Shown here: in pieces, positions 40,893 through 48,508 of the stretch
Position numbering within the stretch: the first letter of the stretch is position 1
How the letters are laid out: each line of letters begins with the position of its first letter
Assembly: GCF_900016645.1 (NCBI RefSeq)
Contig: NZ_CDGJ01000037.1
Reading direction: 5' to 3' (one strand)
Length of the DNA: 64,000 bases
Source: Acididesulfobacillus acetoxydans
GTDB taxonomy: Bacteria > Bacillota > Desulfitobacteriia > Desulfitobacteriales > Desulfitobacteriaceae
Made by a program: the position numbers and the translations under genes
The notes under the pieces: model-generated
Told to the model about the DNA's origin: nothing
Database searches by the model: none
Seen by the model: the letters and a program-made list of their open reading frames with translations, nothing else

Positions 40893-42227
40893 TCAGTTAT
40901 TCTTGGCCCCTTCCCGGATCCAGTTCTTGATGGTCTGGATCTGAGTCTTGGGCAATGGTGGTTGTCCGAAGGGCATTTGCGGCTGCACACTGCCGGTGAT
41001 GTGCTGATAAAGGAGGCTTGCTTGGGGATTTCCCGGCGTAACGCGTTTCAATGTTCCGGAATAGGTGGCAATGTTGGCGTGACACTGAAGACAACTGTTA
41101 TGGAGAATCGGTTGAATATCTTTACTGTAACTGGGCTGAGCGATGATCCCGGTGCCGGCCAAAGCTTTGGGGACAGAGTTCATCCCTTGATAGGTGAGAA
41201 AACCCAATCCCAGCACCAGAATCCCCGCCAGGCCGAGAGCCAGAGGACGCCGTTTTGCCCGGCGGCTGGAATTGCGGTCGAGCCAGGGCAGGGAAAAGAG
41301 GATGACGATTCCGATAAGCGGCAGTCCGACCATGGCCAGGCCGTCAAGCTTGCCGGGAAAATATTTAAGAAGTTGGTAAATGCCAAAGAAATACCAAGCC
41401 GGTTCCGGCGTGAAATGCGCTTTGTTTAACGGGTCGGCTGCCGCGCCCAGGCCTTTGGGATAGAGAAAGGCGAGCAGCCACAGGGCCGCGCCCACCAGAA
41501 GAACGAATGCGGCCATGCGCAGCGCTACATCCGGCCAGAAGGGCCGGGAGATTTTGCGGACATCTTCTCCGCGCGCTTCGGCTTCCCGGAGTTCGTCGGT
41601 GGAAGCCATCCCCTGTCTCAAAACGAAGAAGAAATGAGGCAGGAAAGCCAGGAGCAAGAGGGCGGGCAAGACGAGCATGTGGACGGAGTAGAAGCGGGTC
41701 AACGTGGCCCCCGTCACCTGGGTGCCGTCCCGCAAAAGGCGCACGAGAAAGTCCCCCACGATCGGAACGTAGCCGGCCATGGCCGTGCCCACCGTGGTCG
41801 CCCAGTACCCTTTTTGGTCCCAGGGGAGCAGATATCCGGTAAAAGCTAAGCCCAGAGTGGCGATCAGTAAGATCCCGCCCATGACCCAGGTCAACTCCCG
41901 AGGACGTTTGTAGGCCGCCGCGAAAAAGACACGCAATAAATGCAGCCCGACCAGAACGACCATGAAGTTCGCTCCCCAGGAATGGAGAGAGCGGACAAAA
42001 TGACCGGCGACAGAATTTTGCAATGTTTGAATGCTGGCATAAGCACCGCTGGCCGACGGATGATAGACCGTGGCCAATAAGATCCCGGTCACCGCCTGGT
42101 TAATGAAGGCAAAGAAAGTGGCAAAGCCCAAGTAGTCCAAAAAGTTACTGCGTTTGGGTACGGGGTGGGCAAAAAGAGCCTGAAGCAGGGACGATGTATG
42201 CAGGCGTTCATCGAGCCAACCTTTCAT
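40893..42227 (-). CDS. Cytochrome b with fused C-terminal haem c domain
   Basis: A 444-residue membrane protein. Residues of about 1-345 form a cytochrome b with b6 and subunit-IV parts fused: bis-His haem ligands in RSLHSWGAN, VGLHLLRVFF, YSVHML and FLPHFFF, and a PEPAWYFF quinol-site motif (normally PEWY). After a last membrane helix (about 325-350) comes a soluble c-type domain with CLQCH (about residue 392) and a distal Met-rich stretch (QPQMPFG). It overlaps the Rieske gene by ATGA. Together they form a menaquinol:cytochrome c oxidoreductase-type complex in which the electron acceptor haem is covalently part of the b subunit. Confidence 0.9.
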   Translation of the reverse strand: MKGWLDERLHTSSLLQALFAHPVPKRSNFLDYLGFATFFAFINQAVTGILLATVYHPSASGAYASIQTLQNSVAGHFVRSLHSWGANFMVVLVGLHLLRVFFAAAYKRPRELTWVMGGILLIATLGLAFTGYLLPWDQKGYWATTVGTAMAGYVPIVGDFLVRLLRDGTQVTGATLTRFYSVHMLVLPALLLLAFLPHFFFVLRQGMASTDELREAEARGEDVRKISRPFWPDVALRMAAFVLLVGAALWLLAFLYPKGLGAAADPLNKAHFTPEPAWYFFGIYQLLKYFPGKLDGLAMVGLPLIGIVILFSLPWLDRNSSRRAKRRPLALGLAGILVLGLGFLTYQGMNSVPKALAGTGIIAQPSYSKDIQPILHNSCLQCHANIATYSGTLKRVTPGNPQASLLYQHITGSVQPQMPFGQPPLPKTQIQTIKNWIREGAKNN

Positions 42228-42865
42228 GCCTGACGCCCCCCAACCATTACGGAATTACCCTGGATTTTAAGGACTCGGTGATAGAGAGGTCTCGGTGGCG
42301 GGCCGGAGAGGACATGACCCCGGATATCGTATACTCCTCCGTGGCAAGGACACATAAATTTATTGACAGACCCAACCCAGTTCACGGCACACTGCAGGTG
42401 GGTGCAATGAAAATCCAAAGCCAACCAGCCTTCTGCCCCAAAGTTAATGACATAGACCCCTTGTTCGATTCCGTTTCCTTTGTATGTGACTAAGCGCGGT
42501 TCATTCACCTTGAAGTCCCCGGTCTGACCCACCTCTTGCAGCGGATCGGCATTGGCCGGCGGGGGATTGAGGAAGTCGAAAGCCAGGCCGACATAGCCCA
42601 AAGCGACTACTCCGGCGACGGAGCCTACTCCCAAACCTAAAAAGCGCCTGCGTGTGACCGGAATACCCGAGGAATCTTTGCCTGAACTGTCTCCCCTGTC
42701 ACCGGACAGGTTTTCGCCTGCGCTTTTCGCCAAGCTTTTGCCCGCGTTCCGGTCAGGACTTTTGTCCGAGTTCCGGCCCAAGTGTTCATTCGTGTTTTCA
42801 GCCAAATTGCTATCCGCATTTTTGTCGAAGCGCTGATCGGCATTTTCGTCCAAACCTTTGTCCAC
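42224..42865 (-). CDS. Rieske 2Fe-2S protein with repetitive N-terminus
   Basis: A 213-residue Rieske subunit. Cluster ligands are in CTHLQC and CPCHGG. A twin-arginine-type signal/anchor (RRRFLGLGVGSVAGVVALG, about 68-90) holds it to the membrane. Before this, 65 or so residues are a charged repeat of about eight residues (DENADQRF, DKNADSNL, AENTNEHL, GRNSDKSP...), not found in ordinary Rieske proteins and coded by degenerate 24-nt repeats. The gene overlaps cytochrome b. The repeat may simply lengthen the cytoplasmic tail. Confidence 0.9.
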   Translation of the reverse strand: MDKGLDENADQRFDKNADSNLAENTNEHLGRNSDKSPDRNAGKSLAKSAGENLSGDRGDSSGKDSSGIPVTRRRFLGLGVGSVAGVVALGYVGLAFDFLNPPPANADPLQEVGQTGDFKVNEPRLVTYKGNGIEQGVYVINFGAEGWLALDFHCTHLQCAVNWVGSVNKFMCPCHGGVYDIRGHVLSGPPPRPLYHRVLKIQGNSVMVGGRQA

Positions 42866-43007
42866 GGTCTGTCTCCTCCTCTTTATCTTTTTTAACCTTC
42901 GCGTTATAGTGTGTTAAAGCGTTCTGAAAGAGATCTTAGTCGGCCCCTGTTTATATTTAATAAAGACAATATGAAGGAAATATGAAGATTGTTGGGAGGG
43001 CGGAATT

Positions 43008-43814
43008 TTGGAGGGCAGTACGGTTCGTCATTTTGCAACGGAGTTTGCACCGCGCTTTTATGAACTGAACGCACGGCGCCAGGCGGGGCCGGTCGTTTTG
43101 TTGCACTACTTGGAAGAGGCGGCGGTTTCCCATTCCGGGGCGGCAGGCTGCAGCCTGCAAGAACTTGAAGGACGGGGAGTGGGCTGGGTCCTCAACCGCT
43201 GGTATATTGTGGTGGAACGTTATCCTGTTTGGGATGAAAAAGTATCCGTAGAGACTTGGCCCGCCGCCTTCGACCGGTTTTACGCCACGCGGGAATTTAT
43301 CGTGCGGGGGCGGGATAATACACGGATGGCGCGCGCCACTTCCCGCTGGATCTATCTCAGTGTCGAAAAAAAGAGACCCCTCCGTATCCCGGAGGGGTTT
43401 GCCAGAGCTTACGGTTTGGATCCCGAGAGGGCAGTGGAGCATGATTTTGCCGCCTTGCCGGTTCGGCAAGGGGAATGGAATCTTACCACATCCGGGAAGC
43501 GGATTTTCGCAGTACGGAGGTCCGACCTCGACGGTTACCATCACGTTAACAATGCCCAATATGTCCAATGGCTGCTCGAATCTGTCCCGGAGCAAACTTA
43601 TGACTTAGCGGAGCTTCAGTCCTTGGAAATAGAATACCGGAAAGAGGTCGGATATGGCGGCCGGGTTCGGGTGGACACTCTGGCGCTTGAACCGGGGGCG
43701 GAAGGGGCTTCGGCCTTGCCGGAGGGCGGACAGGCTTATCTTCACTCCATCGAAGACGCTGACACGCTAAGAGAGTTGGCGGTGGCCAGGACCATCTGGA
43801 AGCGTCAAGAGTAA
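43008..43814 (+). CDS. Acyl-ACP thioesterase
   Basis: A 268-residue double hot-dog protein. The first half (about 10-150) has LLHYLEEAAVSHS, the WVLNRWYIVVERYP strand and AFDRFYATREF. The second half (about 165-265) contains DLDGYHHVNNAQYVQWLLE, the catalytic Asn/His motif (NxHxxNxxY-like) of the acyl-ACP thioesterase family. It releases fatty acids from acyl-ACP. The TTG start at 43008 is behind GGGAGGG. It is divergent from the Rieske gene. Confidence 0.87.
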   Translation: MEGSTVRHFATEFAPRFYELNARRQAGPVVLLHYLEEAAVSHSGAAGCSLQELEGRGVGWVLNRWYIVVERYPVWDEKVSVETWPAAFDRFYATREFIVRGRDNTRMARATSRWIYLSVEKKRPLRIPEGFARAYGLDPERAVEHDFAALPVRQGEWNLTTSGKRIFAVRRSDLDGYHHVNNAQYVQWLLESVPEQTYDLAELQSLEIEYRKEVGYGGRVRVDTLALEPGAEGASALPEGGQAYLHSIEDADTLRELAVARTIWKRQE

Positions 43815-43825
43815 ACTCGTTCAGC

Positions 43826-43890
43826 CCCCCACCGAAGCGGGGTACGTGGAACTCCCTTCCACTTGCGGAAGTGGGAGTCTTACGCTTTGG
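43826..43890 (-). other. Hairpin like an IS200/IS605 right end
   Basis: ACTCCC-TTCCACTT and AAGTGG-GAGT (43851-43880) form a long imperfect hairpin, read on the minus strand after a frame ending ...YPKRKTPTSASGREF. Sequences of this form terminate tnpB genes. No transposase body is recognisable between 43891 and 44122, which otherwise holds nothing I can name. Confidence 0.3.
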
Positions 43891-44122
43891 ATAAAGCCCG
43901 GAAAGGCAGGACTTTCCGCACTCCGCCCGTGTCCCCGGGGCGTGCCGGGGCGCGTCGACCCTCAAACCGCGCCGGGAGCAGACCCCAAGCCCGGGGGCGG
44001 CTTGCGGGCGTGAAACTCGCTGTTGACGACTGAAGAGGTACGGAAGACTCCCGGAGGCATGGAAGACCCGTGCGTGCCGAAGACGCGCGGGACCCGGGAG
44101 GGGATCTTCGGAGGGCCGCGTC

Positions 44123-44257
44123 CTACCGGGGAACCTGTCCGCGGTTCAAAATATCCCGCAGACCGGTGATCACCAGAACCGTGATTGCGAAGGCGGTGAA
44201 GGCCAGGGCGGGACCCACATAGGAAAAGGGAAGTGCGTAACCGATGTAACCGGCCAT
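44123..44257 (-). CDS. Small membrane protein (44 aa)
   Basis: A 44-residue protein, MAGYIGYALPFSY..., with one hydrophobic helix (about residues 7-33) and a short basic tail ILNRGQVPR. The ATG at 44257 has a strong AAAGGAGG site. It follows the 138-residue membrane protein by about 100 nt on the same strand. Its size and layout resemble the tiny accessory subunits of respiratory complexes, but no family is recognised. Confidence 0.6.
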   Translation of the reverse strand: MAGYIGYALPFSYVGPALAFTAFAITVLVITGLRDILNRGQVPR

Positions 44258-44363
44258 AGAGTAGTTCCTCCTTTGCCCCTGCCGGGATGAACACGGCGCC
44301 GGTGTCTGTTGCCGCGACCGGTCTCAGAGCCATAGTATCGTGTTCCGGCCTCTTAACGGTTTA

Positions 44364-44780
44364 TCAAAATTGGGTCGGAGTCGGTTTTTCTTTGCCCATA
44401 AACTCTTGAAATTTGTGGGCGGTGTCGCTGACCGCGGCCCGGAAACCGAGGACGAAAGCCCGGACAAAGAAAAGGGCCAGGCCCAGGTTGAAGACCGTAA
44501 AGCCGAGGGCGATGGGCAGCCTCAGGGTAATGATTCTGACTTGCGTGAAAATGTTATCGGGAACGATGGCTTGTTGTACATAAATATGCAAGAGACCGAC
44601 GGCATCAAACCAGAGCCCGAGCATGGTAATCGACCCATCCTTAGCGACCGGAACGAATATTTCCATGGCGGTGGAGAGATAGTTGACAGGATCCGGCAGT
44701 TGTTTTAGCCTGTCCTTGAGGCCGGCGGGAAGCTCGCCCGGGGAAAACACCGGGGGGGTCTGAGTCGCTGCCTGTTCCAT
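44364..44780 (-). CDS. Unknown membrane protein (138 aa)
   Basis: A 138-residue protein. An amphipathic N-terminal part (LKDRLKQLPDPVNYLSTAMEIFVP) is followed by two hydrophobic segments (about 48-70 and 88-113) and a charged C-terminus. The ATG at 44780 has an excellent AAAGGAGG site. It sits in an operon with other small membrane proteins and a CBS-domain protein, about 1.5 kb from the Rieske/cytochrome b genes. No family is recognised; a subunit of a membrane redox or ion-translocating complex is a guess. Confidence 0.65.
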   Translation of the reverse strand: MEQAATQTPPVFSPGELPAGLKDRLKQLPDPVNYLSTAMEIFVPVAKDGSITMLGLWFDAVGLLHIYVQQAIVPDNIFTQVRIITLRLPIALGFTVFNLGLALFFVRAFVLGFRAAVSDTAHKFQEFMGKEKPTPTQF

Positions 44781-44868
44781 CGTATCCTCCTTTCCTGAGA
44801 CGGGAACTTAACTTTTGGGGGGGTCTTTGTCTCTTTTGTATTTTGTTTCCCCGGGTTACGGCGGGAAC

Positions 44869-45000
44869 TTAACTTTGGGTAGGTTCCTTGGGCGGAAAAT
44901 ACAGCCAAATGAGGATACGAAAGAGAATGACGAGGACGATGGCGATGAAGATGTTGTAGGGGTAGAAAAGGCCGAAATAAGAGCTGGGCAAGGAGGTCAT
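44869..45000 (-). CDS. Small membrane protein (43 aa)
   Basis: A 43-residue protein with one membrane helix (NIFIAIVLVILFRILIWLYF, about residues 16-35) and a short tail. The ATG at 45000 lies 1 nt after the stop of the preceding 71-residue frame, suggesting coupled translation. The 3' end carries a CGGGAACTTAACTTT block that is repeated 61 nt further on (44801-44815). Confidence 0.55.
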   Translation of the reverse strand: MTSLPSSYFGLFYPYNIFIAIVLVILFRILIWLYFPPKEPTQS

Positions 45001-45001
45001 C

Positions 45002-45217
45002 CTAAAGTCCCCCCCAAAAGGCATTGCTCAAAGCAAAAGAGACCAGGAAGGAGAGAGCCAGCCAAAAAAGCCAGTAAAATTGCACCAGCCAGAGAAAACC
45101 GGAGAGGGAAGGACGGGGGCAGGGCGGCTGGGCCTGACAGGAAACAGGCTGCCGGGATGGGGTTCCGTAAGAAGGCGGCCCCTGTGTTCGATACGGTCTG
45201 CCGGTGTAGAAGCCCAC
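45002..45217 (-). CDS. Small Trp/Phe-rich membrane protein (71 aa)
   Basis: A 71-residue frame starting at GTG 45217 behind GAGAGAGGG. The first half is Pro/Cys-rich and the second half is a Trp/Phe-rich hydrophobic helix (FLWLVQFYWLFWLALSFL). An alternative frame (44997-45227) has 4-nt overlaps with both neighbours but a less membrane-like sequence. I favour the frame given. No family is recognised. Confidence 0.45.
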   Translation of the reverse strand: MGFYTGRPYRTQGPPSYGTPSRQPVSCQAQPPCPRPSLSGFLWLVQFYWLFWLALSFLVSFALSNAFWGGL

Positions 45218-45223
45218 CGAATT

Positions 45224-45412
45224 TCACCCTCTCTCAATGGTTCTCAACTTAATCCATAATATGTCAGAGGGGAAGCGGGGGTTCCGGCACAAAGCGACCG
45301 GCAACCGCCCGGCATGGGCTTCTTCTGCGTTTTTGAGCTTTCCCTTCCGCTGAATTTCTTCCACGGCTGAAACCAGTCCGGAACCGGGCTGACACCAGGG
45401 GCAGGGGGCCAA
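45224..45412 (-). CDS. Small CPWC-containing protein (62 aa)
   Basis: A 62-residue frame from TTG 45412, 9 nt after the CBS gene. It begins MAPCPWCQPG, a CxxC thiol or metal motif, with a third Cys later, and has a basic helical middle. It ends directly before the 71-residue frame. Translation is uncertain because no good ribosome-binding site is seen. Its codon usage is like its neighbours'. Confidence 0.4.
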   Translation of the reverse strand: MAPCPWCQPGSGLVSAVEEIQRKGKLKNAEEAHAGRLPVALCRNPRFPSDILWIKLRTIERG

Positions 45413-45421
45413 GCCTTTTGG

Positions 45422-45841
45422 TTAAAGTTCCCCGGATGGGTTGGAAAAAGTCTTGGCGCAGAACTCGATCAGCTCACGCCGCCTCACGATGCCAATGAAA
45501 ATCCCTTTGTCGTCCACGACGGGTACGAAATTCTGGGAAGCCGCGCGGGCGATCAAGTCTTCCATTTGGGCGTCGATGAGCACGGGAGTATTCACAGTGT
45601 GTTGAGGGATATCGGCCAGCGGGATATGTTCCGTGTCGGCAAAAGAAAGGCCGGGTGTGTTTTTCATTTTCCAGAGGAGGTCCCCTTCAGTAAGGGTTCC
45701 CGTATAGCGTCCTTCCGCGTCAATCACGGGCACGGCGGAATAACTGTGGTATTCCATGCGTTCGAGGGCTTGACGCATGGTAGAATGATATTTAAGGAAA
45801 ACCACATCTTTTTTCGGAATAAGAAAGAATGCCACATTCAT
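45422..45841 (-). CDS. CBS-domain pair protein
   Basis: A 139-residue protein made of two CBS domains (about 8-65 and 75-130; VPVIDAEGRYTGTLTEGDLLW and VPVVDDKGIFIGIVRRRELIE). It opens with MNVAFFLIPKKDVVFL, as in the Firmicute YkuL/CbpB (DarB) group, some of which bind c-di-AMP or adenine nucleotides. As first gene of the small-membrane-protein operon it may provide nucleotide-dependent control. Confidence 0.82.
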   Translation of the reverse strand: MNVAFFLIPKKDVVFLKYHSTMRQALERMEYHSYSAVPVIDAEGRYTGTLTEGDLLWKMKNTPGLSFADTEHIPLADIPQHTVNTPVLIDAQMEDLIARAASQNFVPVVDDKGIFIGIVRRRELIEFCAKTFSNPSGEL

Positions 45842-46282
45842 CGTTTTTGTTCTCCGAATCGTTTTTAATTCAGTGCCTGCAGCGCCAAACTTGATGGACG
45901 GCGCGTGTTCAGTATACTAAACTCAATTTACGGCTTGTGCTCCTAAGCGGGTCAGACAAGAAAAAGTGGATTAAGCGGCACATGAAAAAGATACCATAAG
46001 ACTCATTCATTCTCAATTCACACACCTGTCCCCAGGTACCGTCTGGGTTGTTCAAAGCCGGGTGTGTCCCGTCAAGGCAAAAGACCTTGCTGCGGCGGGT
46101 CCGCAGACGACGCACCTCCCGCGCAGATCCTCTTCTTGAAAAAATCACGGGAAAGACACAGTTTTCTCACAGGCGACAGCGTGACTTTGCCCACCTCAGC
46201 GAAGTGAAATCGGGAAAAGATTTTTTAAGGCTGCGTTTACTACTTGACAAAAGCCTTTGGTCAATGCCAGAATAAAAGGCAA
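45842..46282. other. Gene-free stretch upstream of the leuA leader
   Basis: No supported gene is seen. A minus-strand frame (45909-46148) contains DGTHPALNNPDGTWGQVCEL, but it has no ribosome-binding site and no recognisable family. It may be a remnant. Confidence 0.35.
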
Positions 46283-46372
46283 GACGAACCGAACCCGTAG
46301 AACCAACCGAACCCGTAGAACCAACCGAACTGACACGACCGACCAAACCGACTGGATGAACCGAACTGAATA
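46283..46372 (+). repeat. Degenerate AACCGAAC repeats before the T-box
   Basis: The 19-nt block GAACCGAACCCGTAGAACC occurs twice, followed by five or so shorter ACCGA(A/C)(C/T) units, ending at the T-box start. Confidence 0.65.
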
Positions 46373-46373
46373 G

Positions 46374-46803
46374 AAGAGAAAGACGATGAGAGGGACCAGT
46401 ACACCTCTTCAGCCACGGCAGAGAGCTGGCGGATGGTGCAAGGCAGTGGTGGCGTGGAAGTAGAACTCTCCCTTGAGTAGCTGACCCAACGCGTCAGGGC
46501 GATTGCGGATCGGGATTTTGCGGGTGACCGTAACTCCGCCGGAATGTCGTCACTGGGTGCCAGTAGGCTCAGACGGAGCTTCCGCCGTTAGAAGGAAGGG
46601 GATATCGGACGCGAACCGGGTTTGGGTGATTGACTTACCGGGGAGCAGGGTACTAGGCGGTGCCGTTTGACGGCCGCCCGGCACAGGTAGGACTCGGAGC
46701 GATCCCGTATCTGCAGAGGGAACGGCTTAGCCGTTTAATTGAGTGGTACCGCGAAATAGCCCTTCGTCTCAAGTGAGAGACGGGGGGTTTTGTTGTGCCG
46801 GGA
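46374..46803 (+). promoter_or_regulatory. T-box leader for leucine, upstream of leuA
   Basis: A leucine-tRNA-sensing riboswitch. Stem I begins with AAGACGATGAGAGGGACCAG (about 46379-46398), followed by the AGAGAGCTGG distal region. The specifier loop has GAACTC, the codon CTC (Leu) at 46466-46468. The T-box consensus GTGGTACCGCG is at 46743-46753. A terminator (CGTCTC/GAGACG stem with a T-run) is at 46758-46796. Uncharged tRNA-Leu would favour the antiterminator and leuA expression. The segment between stem I and the T-box sequence is long. Confidence 0.93.
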
Positions 46804-46831
46804 AAAAGTATAAGTTGAGGAGGAATGGCAG

Positions 46832-48349
46832 ATGCGTAGGCTCCGGGTTTTTGACACGACTTTAAGGGATGGGGAACAGTCTTTGGGGATCACCTTAAAT
46901 GTTGAGGAGAAGTTGGAGATCGCCCGGCAACTGGTTCTCCTGGGTATCGACATCATAGAGGCCGGGTTTCCGGCTTCCTCGCCCGGGGATTTCGAATCTG
47001 TCGCCACAATTGCCCGGCAGATGAAAGGAGTGGCCATCTGCGGTCTGACGCGGGCCGTGGAACAGGATATCGACCTGTGCGCGCAGGCGCTGCGCGCGGC
47101 GGAACACCCCCGGATCCATACCGGCATAGGGGTCTCCCCAGTGCACATGGCCAAGAAGTTGATGCTCACACCGGAGCAGGTGGTTGAACGAACGGCTGCG
47201 GCAGTGAAATATGCCAAGAAGTTCGTGGACGATGTCGAATTTTATGCCGAGGACGGTTTCCGGGCTGACCCGAATTTCCTGGTGCATGTTCTGGAGGCGG
47301 CCATCCAGGCCGGTGCCACTGTCGTGAATATCCCGGACACGGTTGGCTATGCCAATCCCTGGGAATATGGCAAGCTTATCTCTTTTGTCAAGGAAAATGT
47401 AAAAGATATCGATCAGGTGACGATCAGTGTCCACTGCCATAACGATTTAGGTATGGCCACGGCCAATTCCCTGGCGGGCATTATAGCCGGAGCCGGCCAA
47501 GTCGAAGGCACGATCAACGGGATCGGAGAGAGGGCCGGGAATACTTCTCTGGAGGAAGTCATTATGGCCATCTATACCCGGCGTGACGAGTATGGCATCC
47601 AAAGCGGTATCCGTCCGAAAGAGATTGCGGCGACCAGCCGCTTGGTCTCCCGCATCACCGGGGTGCCGGTACCGGACCACAAAGCGATTGTGGGTGCCAA
47701 TGCCTTTATGCACGCCTCAGGCATTCATCAGGACGGGGTACTGAAAGACAGGGAAACTTACGAAATCATCCGGCCGGAAACGATTGGGGTTCCGGAAAAC
47801 ACCATCAGTTTAAGTGCGCGTTCGGGGCGGCATGCCCTGCAGCACAGGCTGCAGGAGTTGGGCTATGACGTAGCCGGGGAGGAATTGGACTCTGTTTACC
47901 ACAGTTTTTTAGAGTTGGCGGATCGGAAAAAAGAAGTCTTTGACCAGGATTTGTATGCTTTGATGGGTGATGCCGGCGCGGGTCCACAAGGGATTCTTCT
48001 GCAGCACATGTCGATTGCCACGTCGGGTGTCGATACGGCCACAGCTACGGTGACCTTGGACCTCGCAGGGGAGGTTCAAACCGACGCGGCCGTCGCCAAC
48101 GGACCGGTCAATGCCCTCTTCAGCGCCATTGACCGGATAGTAGGTGTCCCGGCCGTTTTGGAGGACTATACACTCAAGTCCGTCACCCGGGGGAGCGAGG
48201 CTTTGGGCGATGCTACGGTCAAACTTCGTTACCCCGACGGCAGCTTGGTTGTCGGCAAAGGGATTAGCACAGATATTCTGGAGGCAAGCGCAAAGGCTTA
48301 CCTCAACGCCCTAAGCAAGCGCGGGCGTGGCGGGGAGGTCGGCAAGTAA
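46832..48349 (+). CDS. leuA: 2-Isopropylmalate synthase
   Basis: A 505-residue enzyme of the first committed step of leucine synthesis (acetyl-CoA plus 2-oxoisovalerate). The TIM barrel has DTTLRDGEQ at residues 8-16 (catalytic Arg and metal Asp) and HCHND near 200 (metal His pair). The NGIGERAGN signature is near 230. The C-terminal 120 or so residues form the LeuA allosteric domain that binds leucine. Control is thus doubled: T-box in the leader and feedback on the enzyme. The ATG follows GAGGAGG. No other leu or ilv gene is adjacent. Confidence 0.95.
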   Translation: MRRLRVFDTTLRDGEQSLGITLNVEEKLEIARQLVLLGIDIIEAGFPASSPGDFESVATIARQMKGVAICGLTRAVEQDIDLCAQALRAAEHPRIHTGIGVSPVHMAKKLMLTPEQVVERTAAAVKYAKKFVDDVEFYAEDGFRADPNFLVHVLEAAIQAGATVVNIPDTVGYANPWEYGKLISFVKENVKDIDQVTISVHCHNDLGMATANSLAGIIAGAGQVEGTINGIGERAGNTSLEEVIMAIYTRRDEYGIQSGIRPKEIAATSRLVSRITGVPVPDHKAIVGANAFMHASGIHQDGVLKDRETYEIIRPETIGVPENTISLSARSGRHALQHRLQELGYDVAGEELDSVYHSFLELADRKKEVFDQDLYALMGDAGAGPQGILLQHMSIATSGVDTATATVTLDLAGEVQTDAAVANGPVNALFSAIDRIVGVPAVLEDYTLKSVTRGSEALGDATVKLRYPDGSLVVGKGISTDILEASAKAYLNALSKRGRGGEVGK

Positions 48350-48430
48350 AGGCGGTACCGCCGGAGCGTGACAAAGGTTATCGGAGATTAGGTCTGCACC
48401 GCATGCCTGTTGATGGACAGCGGCCACATG

Positions 48431-48463
48431 AAAAGGCGAGGGTGGTATCCCCTCGTCTTTTGA
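48431..48463. terminator. Bidirectional intrinsic terminator
   Basis: GGCGAGGG and CCCTCGTC form a stem with A-runs before it and T-runs after it, so it can stop both leuA (plus) and any minus-strand transcript entering from 48509. Confidence 0.8.
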
Positions 48464-48508
48464 CGTCTTTTGACCTGATCCCTAAACGGGGCCCGGCGGG
48501 CGGCTTCC

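Noticed and set aside
44997..45227. Alternative 76-codon frame over the 71-residue membrane protein
   Set aside because: It has neat 4-nt overlaps with both neighbours, but its ribosome-binding site is too close and the sequence is less membrane-like; kept only as an alternative.
45909..46148. 79-codon minus-strand frame upstream of leuA
   Set aside because: No ribosome-binding site, no family and no operon partner; at best a remnant.
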